Notes: generated from the sequence alone by a model not told the origin. A stretch of DNA of 46,594 bases from Mesorhizobium helmanticense (GCF_003034915.1 NZ_PZJX01000068.1:1-46594), one strand, 5' to 3'. Shown: positions 1 through 8,884, counted from the first letter of the stretch. Numbers and translations are program-made.

Positions 1-9
1 CCATGGAAT

Positions 10-45
10 GGGGGAGAGGTGGCCGCGCAGCGGCCGGAGAGGGGG
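10..45. repeat. Palindromic intergenic repeat, family B (copy 1)
   Basis: A perfect 6-bp stem (GGCCGC 21-26, GCGGCC 30-35) with a GCA loop sits between purine-rich flanks GGGGGAGAGGTG and GGAGAGGGGG. The reverse complement has the same plan as 46480-46519 (CCCCTCTCCG, hairpin, CCACCTCTCCCCC) but with a different stem sequence. Constant flanks around a covarying stem are typical of REP-like elements. Confidence 0.6.
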
Positions 46-147
46 CTGGCGCTGCCATATGCGATTGCCCTGCCCACACGGGGGGGACCGAATGTCGCGT
101 CGGTTTTCGCCAATCGCCAACCTCGTAGAAAAGGCGCTTCCGGGAGA

Positions 148-204
148 ACTGCCAATCTCCCCCCAAGTGGGGGAGATGTCCGGCAGGACAGAGGGGGGCG
201 CGAC
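148..204. repeat. Palindromic intergenic repeat, family A (copy 1, solitary)
   Basis: Contains CCCCCCAAGTGGGGG followed by GGAGATGTCCGGCAGGACAGAGGGGGG. It matches the arms at 21735-21784, 21844-21893, 28390-28436, 28502-28546, 39003-39050 and 39190-39237. Internal dyads (CTCCCCC/GGGGGAG and TCCGGCAGGA) make it strongly foldable. It lies downstream of the minus-strand binding-protein gene. Unlike the other copies it has no inverted partner in the window. Confidence 0.65.
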
Positions 205-244
205 AAAACGAGACCGCTGTAGGCCATGCGCCCCGCCTCTCAAC

Positions 245-1195
245 CTACTTCGTCTCGCCGAGCCTTTCAGCCTTGTCGAGATTGTCCTTGCCGATGACGA
301 TCGGCGTCAACAGCACCAGCTTTTCCTTCGGCTCGGTCTTGTCCCTGGCATAGGCGACCGCGATCTGCACGGCGGTGCGCGACTGCTCGCCGGGGAACTG
401 TTCGACCGTGCCGGCGAGCTTGCCGTCGCGCACGGCGACCAGAGCTTCGGGCAGCGCGTCGAAGCCGTAGATCTTGACGTCGGTGAAGTTGCGCGCCGCG
501 CAGGCTTCGAGCGCGCCGAGCGCCATGTCGTCATTGGCGCAGATGATCGCGTCGGGTTTGCCGTTGGCGGCAAGGCCGGCCTCGGTGACCGAGAGCGCCT
601 CGGCGCGGGCGAAGTTGGCGGTCTGCTCGAAAATGATCTGGTACTTGTCCTTCAGCGGATCGAGCACATTGTGCACGCCCTTGTTGCGGTCGATCGCGGG
701 GCCGGCACCTGGCTGGCCCTGCAAGTGGAACAGTTTGGCGCCGTTCGGGAACGCCGCCACCATGGCCTGTGCTTCAGCTTCACCGCCCTTGGTGTTGTCG
801 GCGCCGACATGGGCGAGGATGCCTTCGACGCCGTCGACGCGTCGGTCGATGGTGACGACGGGAACGCCGGCCTTGACCGCTTCCTCGATGGCCGGAGCCA
901 GCGCGTTGACGTCAAGCGGCGAAATGACGATGGCGTTGACCTTCTGCACGAGCGCGGCTTCGATATCGGCGGTCTGCTTGGGCGCCGAGTTCTGGCCGTC
1001 ACTCTCGATCAGGTTGACGCCTTGCGCCGCCGCCTCGGCCTTGATCTCATTCAGCATGTGCACGAAGAACGGGAAGCCGAGATTGGGTATCGAACCGAGA
1101 ATGGTCAGCTTGTCCTGGGCGAAGGCCGAGGGTGCGGCCAGCGCCAATGTGCCGACAGCTACGGAAGACAGCAGGAATTCGCGTCTGTTGATCAA
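245..1195 (-). CDS. Periplasmic sugar-binding protein of an ABC importer (RbsB-like)
   Basis: Predicted solute-binding lipobox-free periplasmic protein, about 316 residues, of the Peripla_BP_4 (ribose/galactose) type. The N-terminus has an NRREF twin-arginine-like motif, a hydrophobic stretch and an AFAQ-type cleavage site. The mature part shows features of the family: GSIPNLGFPFFVHML near the start, VNAIVISPLDVNALAP, VPVVTIDRRVD and the hinge-region IICANDDMALGALEA. I start it at the TTG (1195), because GGAGGAG lies 6 nt upstream; the upstream in-frame GTG at 1210 overlaps that same Shine-Dalgarno sequence and so is unlikely. The ATPase and permease genes expected with it are not seen and would lie left of the window. 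The ligand is unknown; a sugar or polyol is inferred from the family. Confidence 0.85.
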   Translation of the reverse strand: MINRREFLLSSVAVGTLALAAPSAFAQDKLTILGSIPNLGFPFFVHMLNEIKAEAAAQGVNLIESDGQNSAPKQTADIEAALVQKVNAIVISPLDVNALAPAIEEAVKAGVPVVTIDRRVDGVEGILAHVGADNTKGGEAEAQAMVAAFPNGAKLFHLQGQPGAGPAIDRNKGVHNVLDPLKDKYQIIFEQTANFARAEALSVTEAGLAANGKPDAIICANDDMALGALEACAARNFTDVKIYGFDALPEALVAVRDGKLAGTVEQFPGEQSRTAVQIAVAYARDKTEPKEKLVLLTPIVIGKDNLDKAERLGETK

Positions 1196-1223
1196 TTTAG
1201 TCTCCTCCACATGAGCGAATGAC

Positions 1224-1248
1224 CCCGAAACCGGTTCCGGTTTTTGGG
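1224..1248. repeat. Imperfect hairpin in the leader of the sugar-binding protein gene
   Basis: AAACCGG (1228-1234) and CCGGTTT (1237-1243) form a 7-bp dyad with a two-base centre, flanked by CCC and GGG. It lies 30-50 nt upstream of the TTG start on the minus strand. Similar AAACCGG/CCGGTTT motifs are common between genes in rhizobia, so a repeat is as likely as a regulatory leader. Confidence 0.4.
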
Positions 1249-1317
1249 AAGGATCATTGCGTCGATCAAAAATGGAGTGTCCTTTGAGCGCCCAAGGGGA
1301 CGCAACGGCGCTCCAGC

Positions 1318-1394
1318 CGGTCCACCGCGACGTTCTCCTCCGCTCGGCGCCGGCCGGCGGATGCTAGCCAAGGCCGGAGGTTTGCGCAAGAACG
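1318..1394. repeat. 77-bp exact repeat, copy 1
   Basis: Identical base for base to 15668-15744. It starts at CGGTCCACCGCGACGTTC, holds a GCCGGCCGGC palindrome near the middle and ends at TTTGCGCAAGAACG. The flanks diverge abruptly on both sides (CC versus GC before it, TCAGCC versus GACGAA after it). This copy abuts the stop codon of the LysR gene. The exact identity over about 14 kb suggests recent copying or a selected/mobile short element. One frame is open through it in both copies, but I see no gene. Confidence 0.85.
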
Positions 1395-2360
1395 TCAGCC
1401 CTCCCTGGCGACCAGCAGGGAAACTTCGCGCTCCGGTGTCGTCACCGAAAAGCCTGCCGGGCCGACCGCGGTGAAAAAGCGATGGAATATCTCGATGAAG
1501 ACACGCACGAAGAGCGGCTTTGCCGAACCATACATGTCGGCGACGATCAGTGTCGGCGGCGGCAATTCGTCGAAGATCGGCTTGCGGACGATCTCTTCGC
1601 CATCGGCGGTGGCGCGGCCGATCGGCCGCATGTTGAGGATGGCCATGCCGAAGCCCGAGGCGACAGCCGAGCGGACCGTTTCATAGGAGCGCGTGCGAAA
1701 GCGCACCTCCGGCCGTTTCGCCAGCACGTCGAACAGGGTCAGGAGATAGGTCGCCGTGTGCGGCAGGTCGAGCAGCACCAGCGGCCGCGCGGCCAGTTCC
1801 GCCAGCCAGATGCCGTCGCGCGCGGCGAGGGGATCGTCCGCGTTGAGCATGGCGTGCGCCGGCACCTTGCAGATGCGGGTGACGCTGTCGATGCCGATCG
1901 GGCCGATGTCGTAGAGAATGGCAAGATCGATCTGGCCGGCGACAAGCCGTTCCTGCAACTGGACCTGGTCGGCCTCGACAAGGTCGATCTCGACATCGCC
2001 GACACTGTCGAGGTAGCTGCGCAGCATCTCCGGCATGAAGAGCGCGCCGAACGGCTCGAAACAGCCGATGCGCAGAACTTTCGGCATCCGCCCGCTGAGG
2101 TCGCCGATCGACCGGTTGAACTCCGTCTCCGCCGCCAGCATGACGCGGGCGGCGGCGACGAAGCGTTGGCCGGCCGGCGTGATGGAGACGCCGCGCGCCG
2201 GCCGCCTGTCGAAAATGCGCGCCCCCATCTCGGCCTCGGCCAGCGTGATCGCCGCCAGGATGGAGGATTGCGAGATGTAGAGCGATTTGGAGGCCGCCAG
2301 CACGCTGCCGAGGCGGGCGACTTCGCAGACATAGCGCAACTGCCGGACGGTCAGGTTCAT
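1395..2360 (-). CDS. LysR-family transcriptional regulator
   Basis: 321 residues, normal LysR length. Residues 1-60 are the winged HTH (NLTVRQLRYVCEVARLGS, then SQSSILAAITLAEAEMGARIFDR). The remainder is a periplasmic-binding-like effector domain (KVLRIGCFEPFGALFMPEML, then QIDLAILYDI). It is divergent from the amidase/ABC importer operon starting at 2492, with about 130 bp between starts, the usual layout of a LysR protein with its target. An ACATT-N8-AATGT dyad lies in that gap. I infer that it controls the amide operon; the inducer is unknown. The C-terminus is slightly longer than usual and ends at the 77-bp repeat. Confidence 0.9.
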   Translation of the reverse strand: MNLTVRQLRYVCEVARLGSVLAASKSLYISQSSILAAITLAEAEMGARIFDRRPARGVSITPAGQRFVAAARVMLAAETEFNRSIGDLSGRMPKVLRIGCFEPFGALFMPEMLRSYLDSVGDVEIDLVEADQVQLQERLVAGQIDLAILYDIGPIGIDSVTRICKVPAHAMLNADDPLAARDGIWLAELAARPLVLLDLPHTATYLLTLFDVLAKRPEVRFRTRSYETVRSAVASGFGMAILNMRPIGRATADGEEIVRKPIFDELPPPTLIVADMYGSAKPLFVRVFIEIFHRFFTAVGPAGFSVTTPEREVSLLVAREG

Positions 2361-2371
2361 GGGCTCTTGTT

Positions 2372-2389
2372 ACATTGAATAGCGAATGT
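2372..2389. promoter_or_regulatory. Candidate LysR operator between divergent genes
   Basis: ACATT (2372-2376) and AATGT (2385-2389) form a perfect inverted repeat with an 8-bp spacer, just upstream of the LysR start and inside the only intergenic region shared with the amidase operon. LysR proteins typically bind interrupted dyads here. Position and symmetry are seen; binding is inferred. Confidence 0.4.
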
Positions 2390-2491
2390 TCCACACAATA
2401 ATACATTTTATGGTGATGAAGAAACCCGCCAGATTGCCTGGACTGACAAGGCTGCCGGAAGAGCGGCCGTGGAGTGAGGGGTTCGAACTGC

Positions 2492-3925
2492 ATGCCGAAT
2501 GGGATCTCTCCCATTGCCGACGCCGATGATCCGTGCCGCCTGGCTGCTGCGGAGCTTAACGCCGCCTACCGCGCTGGATCGTTGTCGCCCGTCGAGGTGA
2601 CGCTGGCGGCACTGGAACGCGCCGAAGCGATCAATCCGCTTTTCAACGCCTTCACCATGATCGACCGCAAGGGTGCGATCGAGGCGGCCGGCGCCTCCGA
2701 GAAACGCTGGCGGGCAGGCGAGCCGCTGTCCGCCGCCGACGGCATACCGACGACGCTGAAGGATATCGTCTGGGTCAAGGGCTGGAGCGTGCGCTACGGC
2801 AGCAGGACGACGACTTCCGCCGCCTATGACAAGGATGCCCCCGCGGTTGCGTTGCTGCGCAGAGCGGGCGCCGTCTTCATCGGGCAGACGACGACGCCCG
2901 AATTCGGCTGGAAGGCGATCACCGACAGCGGCCTCTGCGGCATCACGCGCAATCCCTGGAATGCGCAAAAGACGCCCGGCGGTTCCTCCGGCGGAGCGGC
3001 GGTCGCGGCCGCCACCGGCGCCGGCGTATTCCATCTCGGCACCGATGGTGGCGGCTCGATCCGCATCCCGGCCTCGTTCACCGGCATCGCCGGATTGAAG
3101 CCAACCTTCGGCCGCGTGCCGGCCTATCCGTCGAGCGCGTTCGGAACCGTCGCCCACATTGGACCGATGGCGCGGACAGCGCTTGATCTTTCCATCATGG
3201 CCGACGCCATGTCCGGCCGCGATATCAGTGACTGGCAGCAGGGCGTGGGAACGCTGGCGCCGCTTGGCCGGATCGAAGACACTTTGCTGGGCGCCCGGAT
3301 CGGCTACTGGTCGAAGCCGCCGTCAGGAGCGCTGGACTCCGGGATCGCCGCGGCGGTCTCTCATGCCCTGACGTATCTCGATGCGTTTGGCGCGACGGTC
3401 GAGCCGATTGATCTTCCCGGTGGCGATCTTCTCGATCTTTTCCAGCACCACTGGTTCACCGGCGCCGCGGCGCGGCTGGCGTTGGTTGCGCCGAGCGAAC
3501 GGGCAGGCATCGATCCGGGCTTCCTGGAGATCGCTGAAGCGGGGGCGGCGTTCGACGTCCAGGCGCTCGTCGCCGCACAGTTGGAGCGCGCCGAATTCGG
3601 CGCCGCCATGGACCGGCTGCTCGACGCCTATGATTTCATCGTTTCGCCTGGAACATCGGTTCCGGCCTTCGACGTCGGACTTGAAGTGCCCCCGGGCAGC
3701 GGCCTGTCGCGCTGGACCGAATGGGCGGCGTTCAGCTACCCGATCAATCTCAGCCAGCAACCGGCCTGCGTCATCCCTTGCGGCATGACCGCGGCGGGCC
3801 TGCCCGTCGGCTTCCAGATCATCGGCGCGCGCGGCGACGATGCCCGCATGCTGTCGGCGGCGGCCGACCTGGAGGCCGCCTTTCTGCCCATGACCGAAGC
3901 GTTTCGCCTGAAGGATTTCGCCTGA
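2492..3925 (+). CDS. Amidase signature family hydrolase
   Basis: 477 residues, a normal length for the amidase signature (GatA/FAAH-like) family of cytoplasmic amide hydrolases. The Ser-cisSer-Lys triad is readable: Lys90 (TTLKD), Ser165 in the GGSSGG loop and nucleophile Ser189 (DGGGSIRIP); the 24-residue spacing of the two serines fits the family. The ATG at 2492 is preferred over the GTG at 2474 because AGGGG lies 10 nt upstream of it. It is the first gene of the plus-strand operon that continues with an importer, which suggests it hydrolyses the imported amide. It could also be an aryl- or acyl-amidase; sequence alone does not fix the substrate. Confidence 0.9.
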   Translation: MPNGISPIADADDPCRLAAAELNAAYRAGSLSPVEVTLAALERAEAINPLFNAFTMIDRKGAIEAAGASEKRWRAGEPLSAADGIPTTLKDIVWVKGWSVRYGSRTTTSAAYDKDAPAVALLRRAGAVFIGQTTTPEFGWKAITDSGLCGITRNPWNAQKTPGGSSGGAAVAAATGAGVFHLGTDGGGSIRIPASFTGIAGLKPTFGRVPAYPSSAFGTVAHIGPMARTALDLSIMADAMSGRDISDWQQGVGTLAPLGRIEDTLLGARIGYWSKPPSGALDSGIAAAVSHALTYLDAFGATVEPIDLPGGDLLDLFQHHWFTGAAARLALVAPSERAGIDPGFLEIAEAGAAFDVQALVAAQLERAEFGAAMDRLLDAYDFIVSPGTSVPAFDVGLEVPPGSGLSRWTEWAAFSYPINLSQQPACVIPCGMTAAGLPVGFQIIGARGDDARMLSAAADLEAAFLPMTEAFRLKDFA

Positions 3926-3978
3926 AAATTTCACATGAAGAAAAGACTCTAACCAACGCCAAAAAGGGGAACTTTGCC

Positions 3979-5277
3979 ATGATGAACAGACGTGCAATGC
4001 TGCAAGGCGTGGTCGGCGCGGGCGCCGCCGGTGCCGCGCTTCTTGCCGACATGAACAACACCGCAATCGCCCAGGACGCCACACCCATTCCGGTCGGCTC
4101 GGCCCTGCCGATGTCCGGCATCGCCGCCGCTGATGGCATCGAGTTCAAGAACGGTCTTGAGCTTGCCGCCGAGGAGATCAATGCGGCGGGCGGTATTCTC
4201 GGCCGGCCTGTCGAGATCCACATCGAAGACACCAAGGAAATGGGCGCCGACCTCGTCAGCCAGTCGATGCAGCGCCTGATCGACCGTTTCGAGGCGCCGG
4301 TCATCATCAACGGCTACAATCTCGGCACCAACATGATCGAGATGGACGTCGCCGCCGACAACGACGTCATCATGATGCACTACAACACGCTGATTTCGCA
4401 CAATGAGAAGTTCAAGACCGACCCGGCCCGCTATTACAGCTCCTTCCAGGGCGACCCGCCGGAGTTCTGGTATGGACCGGGCTGCCTGAACTTCCTCAAG
4501 ACGCTTGCCGCGGATAGCAAATGGAAGGCGCCGAACAAGAAGATCGCCATCATCCCGTCGGCCAACGAATATTCGATCGTCATCGCCAACGCGATCCGCG
4601 ACAAGGCCGCCGAATACGGCTTCGAGGTCAGCCTGTTCGAGACCGTTCCGTTCCCGACCAACCAGTGGGGCCCGACGCTGGCAAAACTCCGCCAGGACCC
4701 GCCGGCGGCGATCCTGGTGACGCATTTCCTGCCGCAGGACCTGGCGCAGTTCATGGTCCAGTTCCTCGCCGAGCCGATTAACAGCCTGATCTACATGCAG
4801 TACGGACCATCGCTGCCGGCCTTTCGCGAGATCGGCGGCGAGGCGGTGAACGGCGTCGTCTATTCGACGGTGATCGGCTGCCTGCCGGACGATTTCTCCA
4901 AGCCGTTCCGCGAGAGCTACCGGGCCAAATTCGGTCCGAACTCCGCCTACATCACGGGGTCGCAGACCTATGACGGCCTGTGGATGTGGGCGCTTGCCGC
5001 GGCGATCGCCGGCGGTCCGGGCGAACCGATGAACAAGGAGCAGACGACCAAGGTGGCCAATGCGATGAAGCGCATGGTCTATCGCGGGGTCAACGGCACC
5101 TATCGGGCCGATCCGGCCGGCCAGTCGGCCTTCTGCTATCCGACGCAGGTCGCCGATCCGTCGCTTGGCATGCCGCACCAGTTCCTGCAGCATCAGGATT
5201 ACAAGACCGATCCGAAGCTGATCGCGCCGGTGCTCTATGCCACGGACAGCTTCATTGTGCCGCCATGGATCAAATGA
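3979..5277 (+). CDS. ABC importer substrate-binding protein (Liv/amide type)
   Basis: 432 residues. MMNRRAMLQG plus a hydrophobic segment ending near AIAQ gives a twin-arginine-type export signal. The mature protein is a Peripla_BP_6-type two-lobe binding protein (PVGSALPMSGIAAADG, EEINAAGGILGRPVEI). AAGGGGA lies 9 nt before the ATG at 3979; the long in-frame extension upstream runs through the amidase gene and is not credible. It follows the amidase by 53 bp and precedes the LivG/F/H/M-type genes. The branched-chain amino acid, urea and short-chain amide importers share this fold, and the adjacent amidase favours an amide-type ligand (inference). Confidence 0.9.
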   Translation: MMNRRAMLQGVVGAGAAGAALLADMNNTAIAQDATPIPVGSALPMSGIAAADGIEFKNGLELAAEEINAAGGILGRPVEIHIEDTKEMGADLVSQSMQRLIDRFEAPVIINGYNLGTNMIEMDVAADNDVIMMHYNTLISHNEKFKTDPARYYSSFQGDPPEFWYGPGCLNFLKTLAADSKWKAPNKKIAIIPSANEYSIVIANAIRDKAAEYGFEVSLFETVPFPTNQWGPTLAKLRQDPPAAILVTHFLPQDLAQFMVQFLAEPINSLIYMQYGPSLPAFREIGGEAVNGVVYSTVIGCLPDDFSKPFRESYRAKFGPNSAYITGSQTYDGLWMWALAAAIAGGPGEPMNKEQTTKVANAMKRMVYRGVNGTYRADPAGQSAFCYPTQVADPSLGMPHQFLQHQDYKTDPKLIAPVLYATDSFIVPPWIK

Positions 5278-5296
5278 GCCGGACGTGGAAATGAAA

Positions 5297-5340
5297 CCAA
5301 CGAAACCGGCCGGGCTCTGTGCCCGACCGGTCTCCATTGG
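5297..5340 (+). terminator. Stem-loop between binding-protein and ATPase genes (likely attenuator/mRNA stabiliser)
   Basis: ACCGGCCGGGC (5305-5315) pairs with GCCCGACCGGT (5321-5331) with one mismatch and a TCTGT loop. An outer CCAA/TTGG pair (5297-5300, 5337-5340) extends it. There is no T-tract, so it is unlikely to be a complete terminator. Such hairpins after binding-protein genes often protect the upstream mRNA and keep the binding protein in excess over the transporter. Confidence 0.6.
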
Positions 5341-5349
5341 GTGAGAAAT

Positions 5350-6174
5350 ATGACTGAGGCCGCTGGTCCGATGCTGGTTTGTGACGGTGTGGTCAAACGC
5401 TTCGGCTCGCTGGCCGCCGTCGACGGCGTGTCGATGGTGGTGAATGCGGGCGAGATCGTCGGCATTGGCGGTCCGAACGGCGCCGGCAAGACGACCTTCT
5501 TCGACGTGGTGACCGGGATCACGCCGGCCAGCGGCGGCCGCGTGCATTTCGGCGACACCGACATTTCGGCCTTTCCGGCCGACCGCATCTGCCAGCTCGG
5601 CATGGCCCGCACCTTCCAGCTCAATGCCGCCTTCGACAGCCTGACCGTTCGCGAAAACATCGAGATCGCCGCCTATTTCGGCCGGCAGCGGCGAAGGCTG
5701 GCCGGCTTCCGCCTCGGCGAGGATGTCCGCCAGGCGACGATCGAGGCGCTGGACTTCGTCGGGCTTGCGGACAAGGCCGACGAGACCGTGGCGCGGCTGC
5801 CGGTGCTCGACCGCAAGCTGCTGATGATCGCCGGCGCCATCGCCACCCGGCCGAAAATGCTCTTCCTCGACGAGCCGGTCGGCGGGCTCAACGTCGCCGA
5901 GATCGACCAGATCATGGCGATGGTGCTGAAACTGCGCGACCAGGGACTGACCATCGTCCTGATCGAGCATGTCATGCGCTTTCTGCTGGCGCTCTCCAGC
6001 CGCGTCGTCATCATGCACCATGGCAAGGTGATCTTCGAAGGCCGGCCGGACAAGGTTGCCGAGGACCAGACCGTCGTCGAAACCTATCTCGGCCAGGGCA
6101 CGCAGAAACGGCTGAAGAAATTCTTCGACGAGCAAGCCGCCACGACGAATCCGGCGGCGGTGGGGACGCCATGA
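5350..6174 (+). CDS. ABC importer ATP-binding protein, LivG type
   Basis: 274 residues. Walker A is GPNGAGKTT near residue 42. The signature position is degenerate (LPVLDRKLLMIAG) as in LivG relatives, and Walker B is MLFLDEPVGGLN. The region after Walker A (TFQLNAAFDSLTVRENIEIAAYFGR) is typical of LivG. I use the ATG at 5350; the in-frame GTG at 5341 lies in the base of the stem-loop. It overlaps the next ATPase by ATGA, so the two are probably translationally coupled. Confidence 0.9.
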   Translation: MTEAAGPMLVCDGVVKRFGSLAAVDGVSMVVNAGEIVGIGGPNGAGKTTFFDVVTGITPASGGRVHFGDTDISAFPADRICQLGMARTFQLNAAFDSLTVRENIEIAAYFGRQRRRLAGFRLGEDVRQATIEALDFVGLADKADETVARLPVLDRKLLMIAGAIATRPKMLFLDEPVGGLNVAEIDQIMAMVLKLRDQGLTIVLIEHVMRFLLALSSRVVIMHHGKVIFEGRPDKVAEDQTVVETYLGQGTQKRLKKFFDEQAATTNPAAVGTP

Positions 6175-6899
6175 CGGGCGCAGCCGCAAAACCGCCTGTC
6201 CTGCAACTCGACGGCATCGTCTCCGGCTATGACGGGCTCGACGTGCTCAAGGGCATTTCGCTGACTGTTCATGCCGGTGAATTCGTCACCGTCGTCGGCC
6301 CGAACGGCCATGGCAAGTCGACATTGCTCAAGACCATCTCCGGCCTGGTGCCGCTGCGCGGCGGGCAGATCAGCATCGACGGCCAGCGCCTGTCCGGCAA
6401 GCCGCATGAGACGGCGATGCTGGGCGTCGCCCACGTGCCGCAGGGCGACATGCTGTTTGCGCAGATGAGCGTGCTCGAAAACCTTTTGATGGGCGCCTAT
6501 CTGGCGCCGGACAAGGCCGTGATAGCGCGCCGGCTGGATGAGGTCTACGCGCTTCTGCCGAAGCTTGCCGACCGCCGCAACCAGATCGCCTCGAGCCTGT
6601 CCGGCGGCGAACGGCGCATGGTCGGCATCGGCCGCGGCCTGATGATGGGGGGGCGCATCCTTTTGATCGACGAGCCGTCGCTCGGCCTGGCGCCGCTGAT
6701 CATCGACCAGGTCTACGGCGTCATTTCCCAACTGAGCAGGGCCGGCCGCACGATCCTCTTGGTGGAGGAGAACCCGGCGCGGGTCGAAGACCTCGCCGAC
6801 CGCCTGCATCTGCTCGACGACGGCGCCATCGTCTGGTCGGGCAAGCCCGCCGAGTTGATGGCCCGCGACGAGCTTCTCGCAACCTATCTCGGAGGCTAA
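6171..6899 (+). CDS. ABC importer ATP-binding protein, LivF type
   Basis: 242 residues, the usual LivF length. Walker A is GPNGHGKST, the signature is LSGGERRMVGIGRGLM and Walker B is ILLIDEPSLGLAP. Its ATG overlaps the stop of the LivG-type gene (ATGA), and the LivH-type permease starts 4 bp after its stop. It pairs with the LivG-type protein to energise the importer. Confidence 0.92.
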   Translation: MTGAAAKPPVLQLDGIVSGYDGLDVLKGISLTVHAGEFVTVVGPNGHGKSTLLKTISGLVPLRGGQISIDGQRLSGKPHETAMLGVAHVPQGDMLFAQMSVLENLLMGAYLAPDKAVIARRLDEVYALLPKLADRRNQIASSLSGGERRMVGIGRGLMMGGRILLIDEPSLGLAPLIIDQVYGVISQLSRAGRTILLVEENPARVEDLADRLHLLDDGAIVWSGKPAELMARDELLATYLGG

Positions 6900-6903
6900 C
6901 GCC

Positions 6904-7791
6904 ATGACCGACGTTCTCATGGCCATTCTCGTCGCCGGCTTCACCTCGGGCGCGCTCTATGCCCTGGCGACGGTCGGGCTGTCGCTGGTCTGGGGTTCGA
7001 TGGGCATGCTCAACATGGCCCATGCGGCGATGCTGACGCTTGGCGGCTACGTCGCCTTCACGGTGATCACCTCGCTTGGGCTGCCGATCGCGCTCGGCTT
7101 TGCCGGCGCCATCGTCGCGGGTGCCGTGGCCGGCGCCATCCTCTATTTTGCGATCGTGCGCAATCTCCTGAAGAACGACAAATCGACATTCGAAGCCAAC
7201 GTCATGATCGCAACGGTCGGCATCGGCATCGCGCTCGAGAACGCCATCCTGCTGACCTATGGCGGGCAGCCGCTGAAGCAACCGGTCTCGATCGCCGGCA
7301 CCTTTCGCCTCGGGCCGCTGACGCTGCCCTGGCAGAACCTGATGATCATTGCGGTGGTCGTCGTCATGATGGTGGTGGTCTCGCTGGCGCTCGGCCGCAC
7401 GCGGATGGGCCGGGCGATCCGGGCGACGGCGCAGAACCGCGATGCGGCCCAGCTCATGGGCGTCGCCGTCAACCGCGTCTATCTGCAGGTGCTGATGTTG
7501 TCCGGCGCGCTTGCCGGCATTTGCGGCGTCATGGTGTCGTCGATGACGCAGCTGTCGCCGCCGCTCGGCAACGACCCGATGCTGAAGGCCTTCATCATGT
7601 GCGTGGTCGCCGGTCTCGGCAATCTGCCGGGCGCCGTCGCCGCCGCGCTTGGCCTGGCGCTACTCGAATCCTTCGTACAGTACGCGCTCGGCGCCCGCTG
7701 GGGGTTTCCATCGCTGCTGTTCGTCGTCATTGCCGTGCTGATCTGGCGACCGTCCGGCCTTTTCGGCCGCGCCGAAATCCGGCGCATGTGA
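6904..7791 (+). CDS. ABC importer permease, LivH type
   Basis: 295 residues of mostly hydrophobic sequence with about eight predicted membrane helices. It opens with TSGALYALATVGLSLVWGSM and contains the family-typical GRAIRATAQNRDAAQLMGV cytoplasmic loop, the ATPase contact region of LivH permeases. It is spaced 4 bp after the LivF-type gene and 7 bp before the LivM-type gene, consistent with one transcript. Confidence 0.92.
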   Translation: MTDVLMAILVAGFTSGALYALATVGLSLVWGSMGMLNMAHAAMLTLGGYVAFTVITSLGLPIALGFAGAIVAGAVAGAILYFAIVRNLLKNDKSTFEANVMIATVGIGIALENAILLTYGGQPLKQPVSIAGTFRLGPLTLPWQNLMIIAVVVVMMVVVSLALGRTRMGRAIRATAQNRDAAQLMGVAVNRVYLQVLMLSGALAGICGVMVSSMTQLSPPLGNDPMLKAFIMCVVAGLGNLPGAVAAALGLALLESFVQYALGARWGFPSLLFVVIAVLIWRPSGLFGRAEIRRM

Positions 7792-7798
7792 GGGCACC

Positions 7799-8884
7799 AT
7801 GACAGAGACAAGGCCCATGTCGCGTTCTTCCATGTCCCGCTCGGCCAAGACCGATCTTGCCATCAGCCTGGTCCTGATCGCAGCGGCGATCGCGCTGCCC
7901 TTCATGGTCGACAGCCGCTACATCCTCGGCCAGATCGTGCTGGCGCTGTTTTATGCAACGATCGCATCGCAGTGGAATCTCTTGTTCGGCTTTTCCGGCA
8001 TCTTCTCGCTGGCGCAAATGGCGATCTTCGCCTTCGGCGGCTATGCGACGGCGATGTTCTGCTTCTATTTCGGCTGGAACGTGTGGGCAGCCCTTGTGCC
8101 CGGCGCGCTCGGCGCGGTGCTGTTCTCGCTTGTCGTCGGCCTGGCCTGCCTGCGGCTGACCGGCGTCTATGTCGCGCTGCTGACGCTGGCGATTGCGCAG
8201 ACGATGTATCTGCTGATCGTCACCGACACCGAATGCTTCGTGATGGTCGGCTCCGTCTGCCGCCAGTTCACCGGCGGCGCCGTCGGCTTTGCCCGCTTCG
8301 GCGATCTTGGCACCAGGGCTTTGCTCAGAGCGCAGTGGCTGGTCGGCAACTATGCCATCATCGCGGTGCTGTTCGCGCTCACGATGGTCTTCACCTACGC
8401 GATCGTCAAAAGCCCGATCGGCCTCGCCTTCCGGGCGCTGAAGGACAATCCGGGCTATGCGGTGGCGCGTGGCGTCAACCGCTTCCAGGCGCAGCTTCTG
8501 GTCTTCGGCATCTCCGCTTTCTTCACCGGGCTGGCCGGCGGTTTCTATGCCGCGCATTTCCAGGCGATCGGCCCCGGCGTGCTGTCGATGTCGCAATTGA
8601 TGTTCATCATCGCCATCGTCGTCGTCGGCGGCGTCGGCACGTTCTGGGGACCGCTGGTCGGGACGGTGGTGCTGGTCCTGGCCGACGAACTGATGCGCGA
8701 GAGCGGCGAATTCCGCACGCTCGGCCTCGGCCTGATCATCGCGCTGTCGGTGGTGCTGATGCCGAAGGGGCTGGTCGGCCGTTTTGGCGATCTCGTCCAC
8801 TGGCTCGCGCGCCGTCGAGCCAGCCCAGACAGCAACACAGCAGTGAGCAACATTGTGCAAAGCCCGGCCCCGGCCGGAAAGTGA
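7799..8884 (+). CDS. ABC importer permease, LivM type
   Basis: 361 residues with about ten hydrophobic segments. QWNLLFGFSGIFSLAQMAIFAFGGYA is the hallmark N-terminal half, and GLAFRALKDNPGYAVARGVN is the LivM coupling loop. The N-terminus has several in-frame ATGs (7799, 7817, 7832); GAGGG just before 7799 supports the first, though the exact start is uncertain. The short C-terminal tail rich in Arg, Ser and Asn is cytoplasmic. Confidence 0.9.
   Translation: MTETRPMSRSSMSRSAKTDLAISLVLIAAAIALPFMVDSRYILGQIVLALFYATIASQWNLLFGFSGIFSLAQMAIFAFGGYATAMFCFYFGWNVWAALVPGALGAVLFSLVVGLACLRLTGVYVALLTLAIAQTMYLLIVTDTECFVMVGSVCRQFTGGAVGFARFGDLGTRALLRAQWLVGNYAIIAVLFALTMVFTYAIVKSPIGLAFRALKDNPGYAVARGVNRFQAQLLVFGISAFFTGLAGGFYAAHFQAIGPGVLSMSQLMFIIAIVVVGGVGTFWGPLVGTVVLVLADELMRESGEFRTLGLGLIIALSVVLMPKGLVGRFGDLVHWLARRRASPDSNTAVSNIVQSPAPAGK

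Noticed and set aside
5305..5331. Rho-independent terminator inside the transporter operon
   Set aside because: The stem is strong but has no T-tract and the downstream genes have no separate promoter that I can see; a stabilising or attenuating hairpin fits better.
3949..6189. A 746-codon minus-strand frame, and a similar one at 32158-34398
   Set aside because: Both are antisense shadows of transporter and ABC-F genes with low-complexity His/Asp/Val composition and no recognisable motif.
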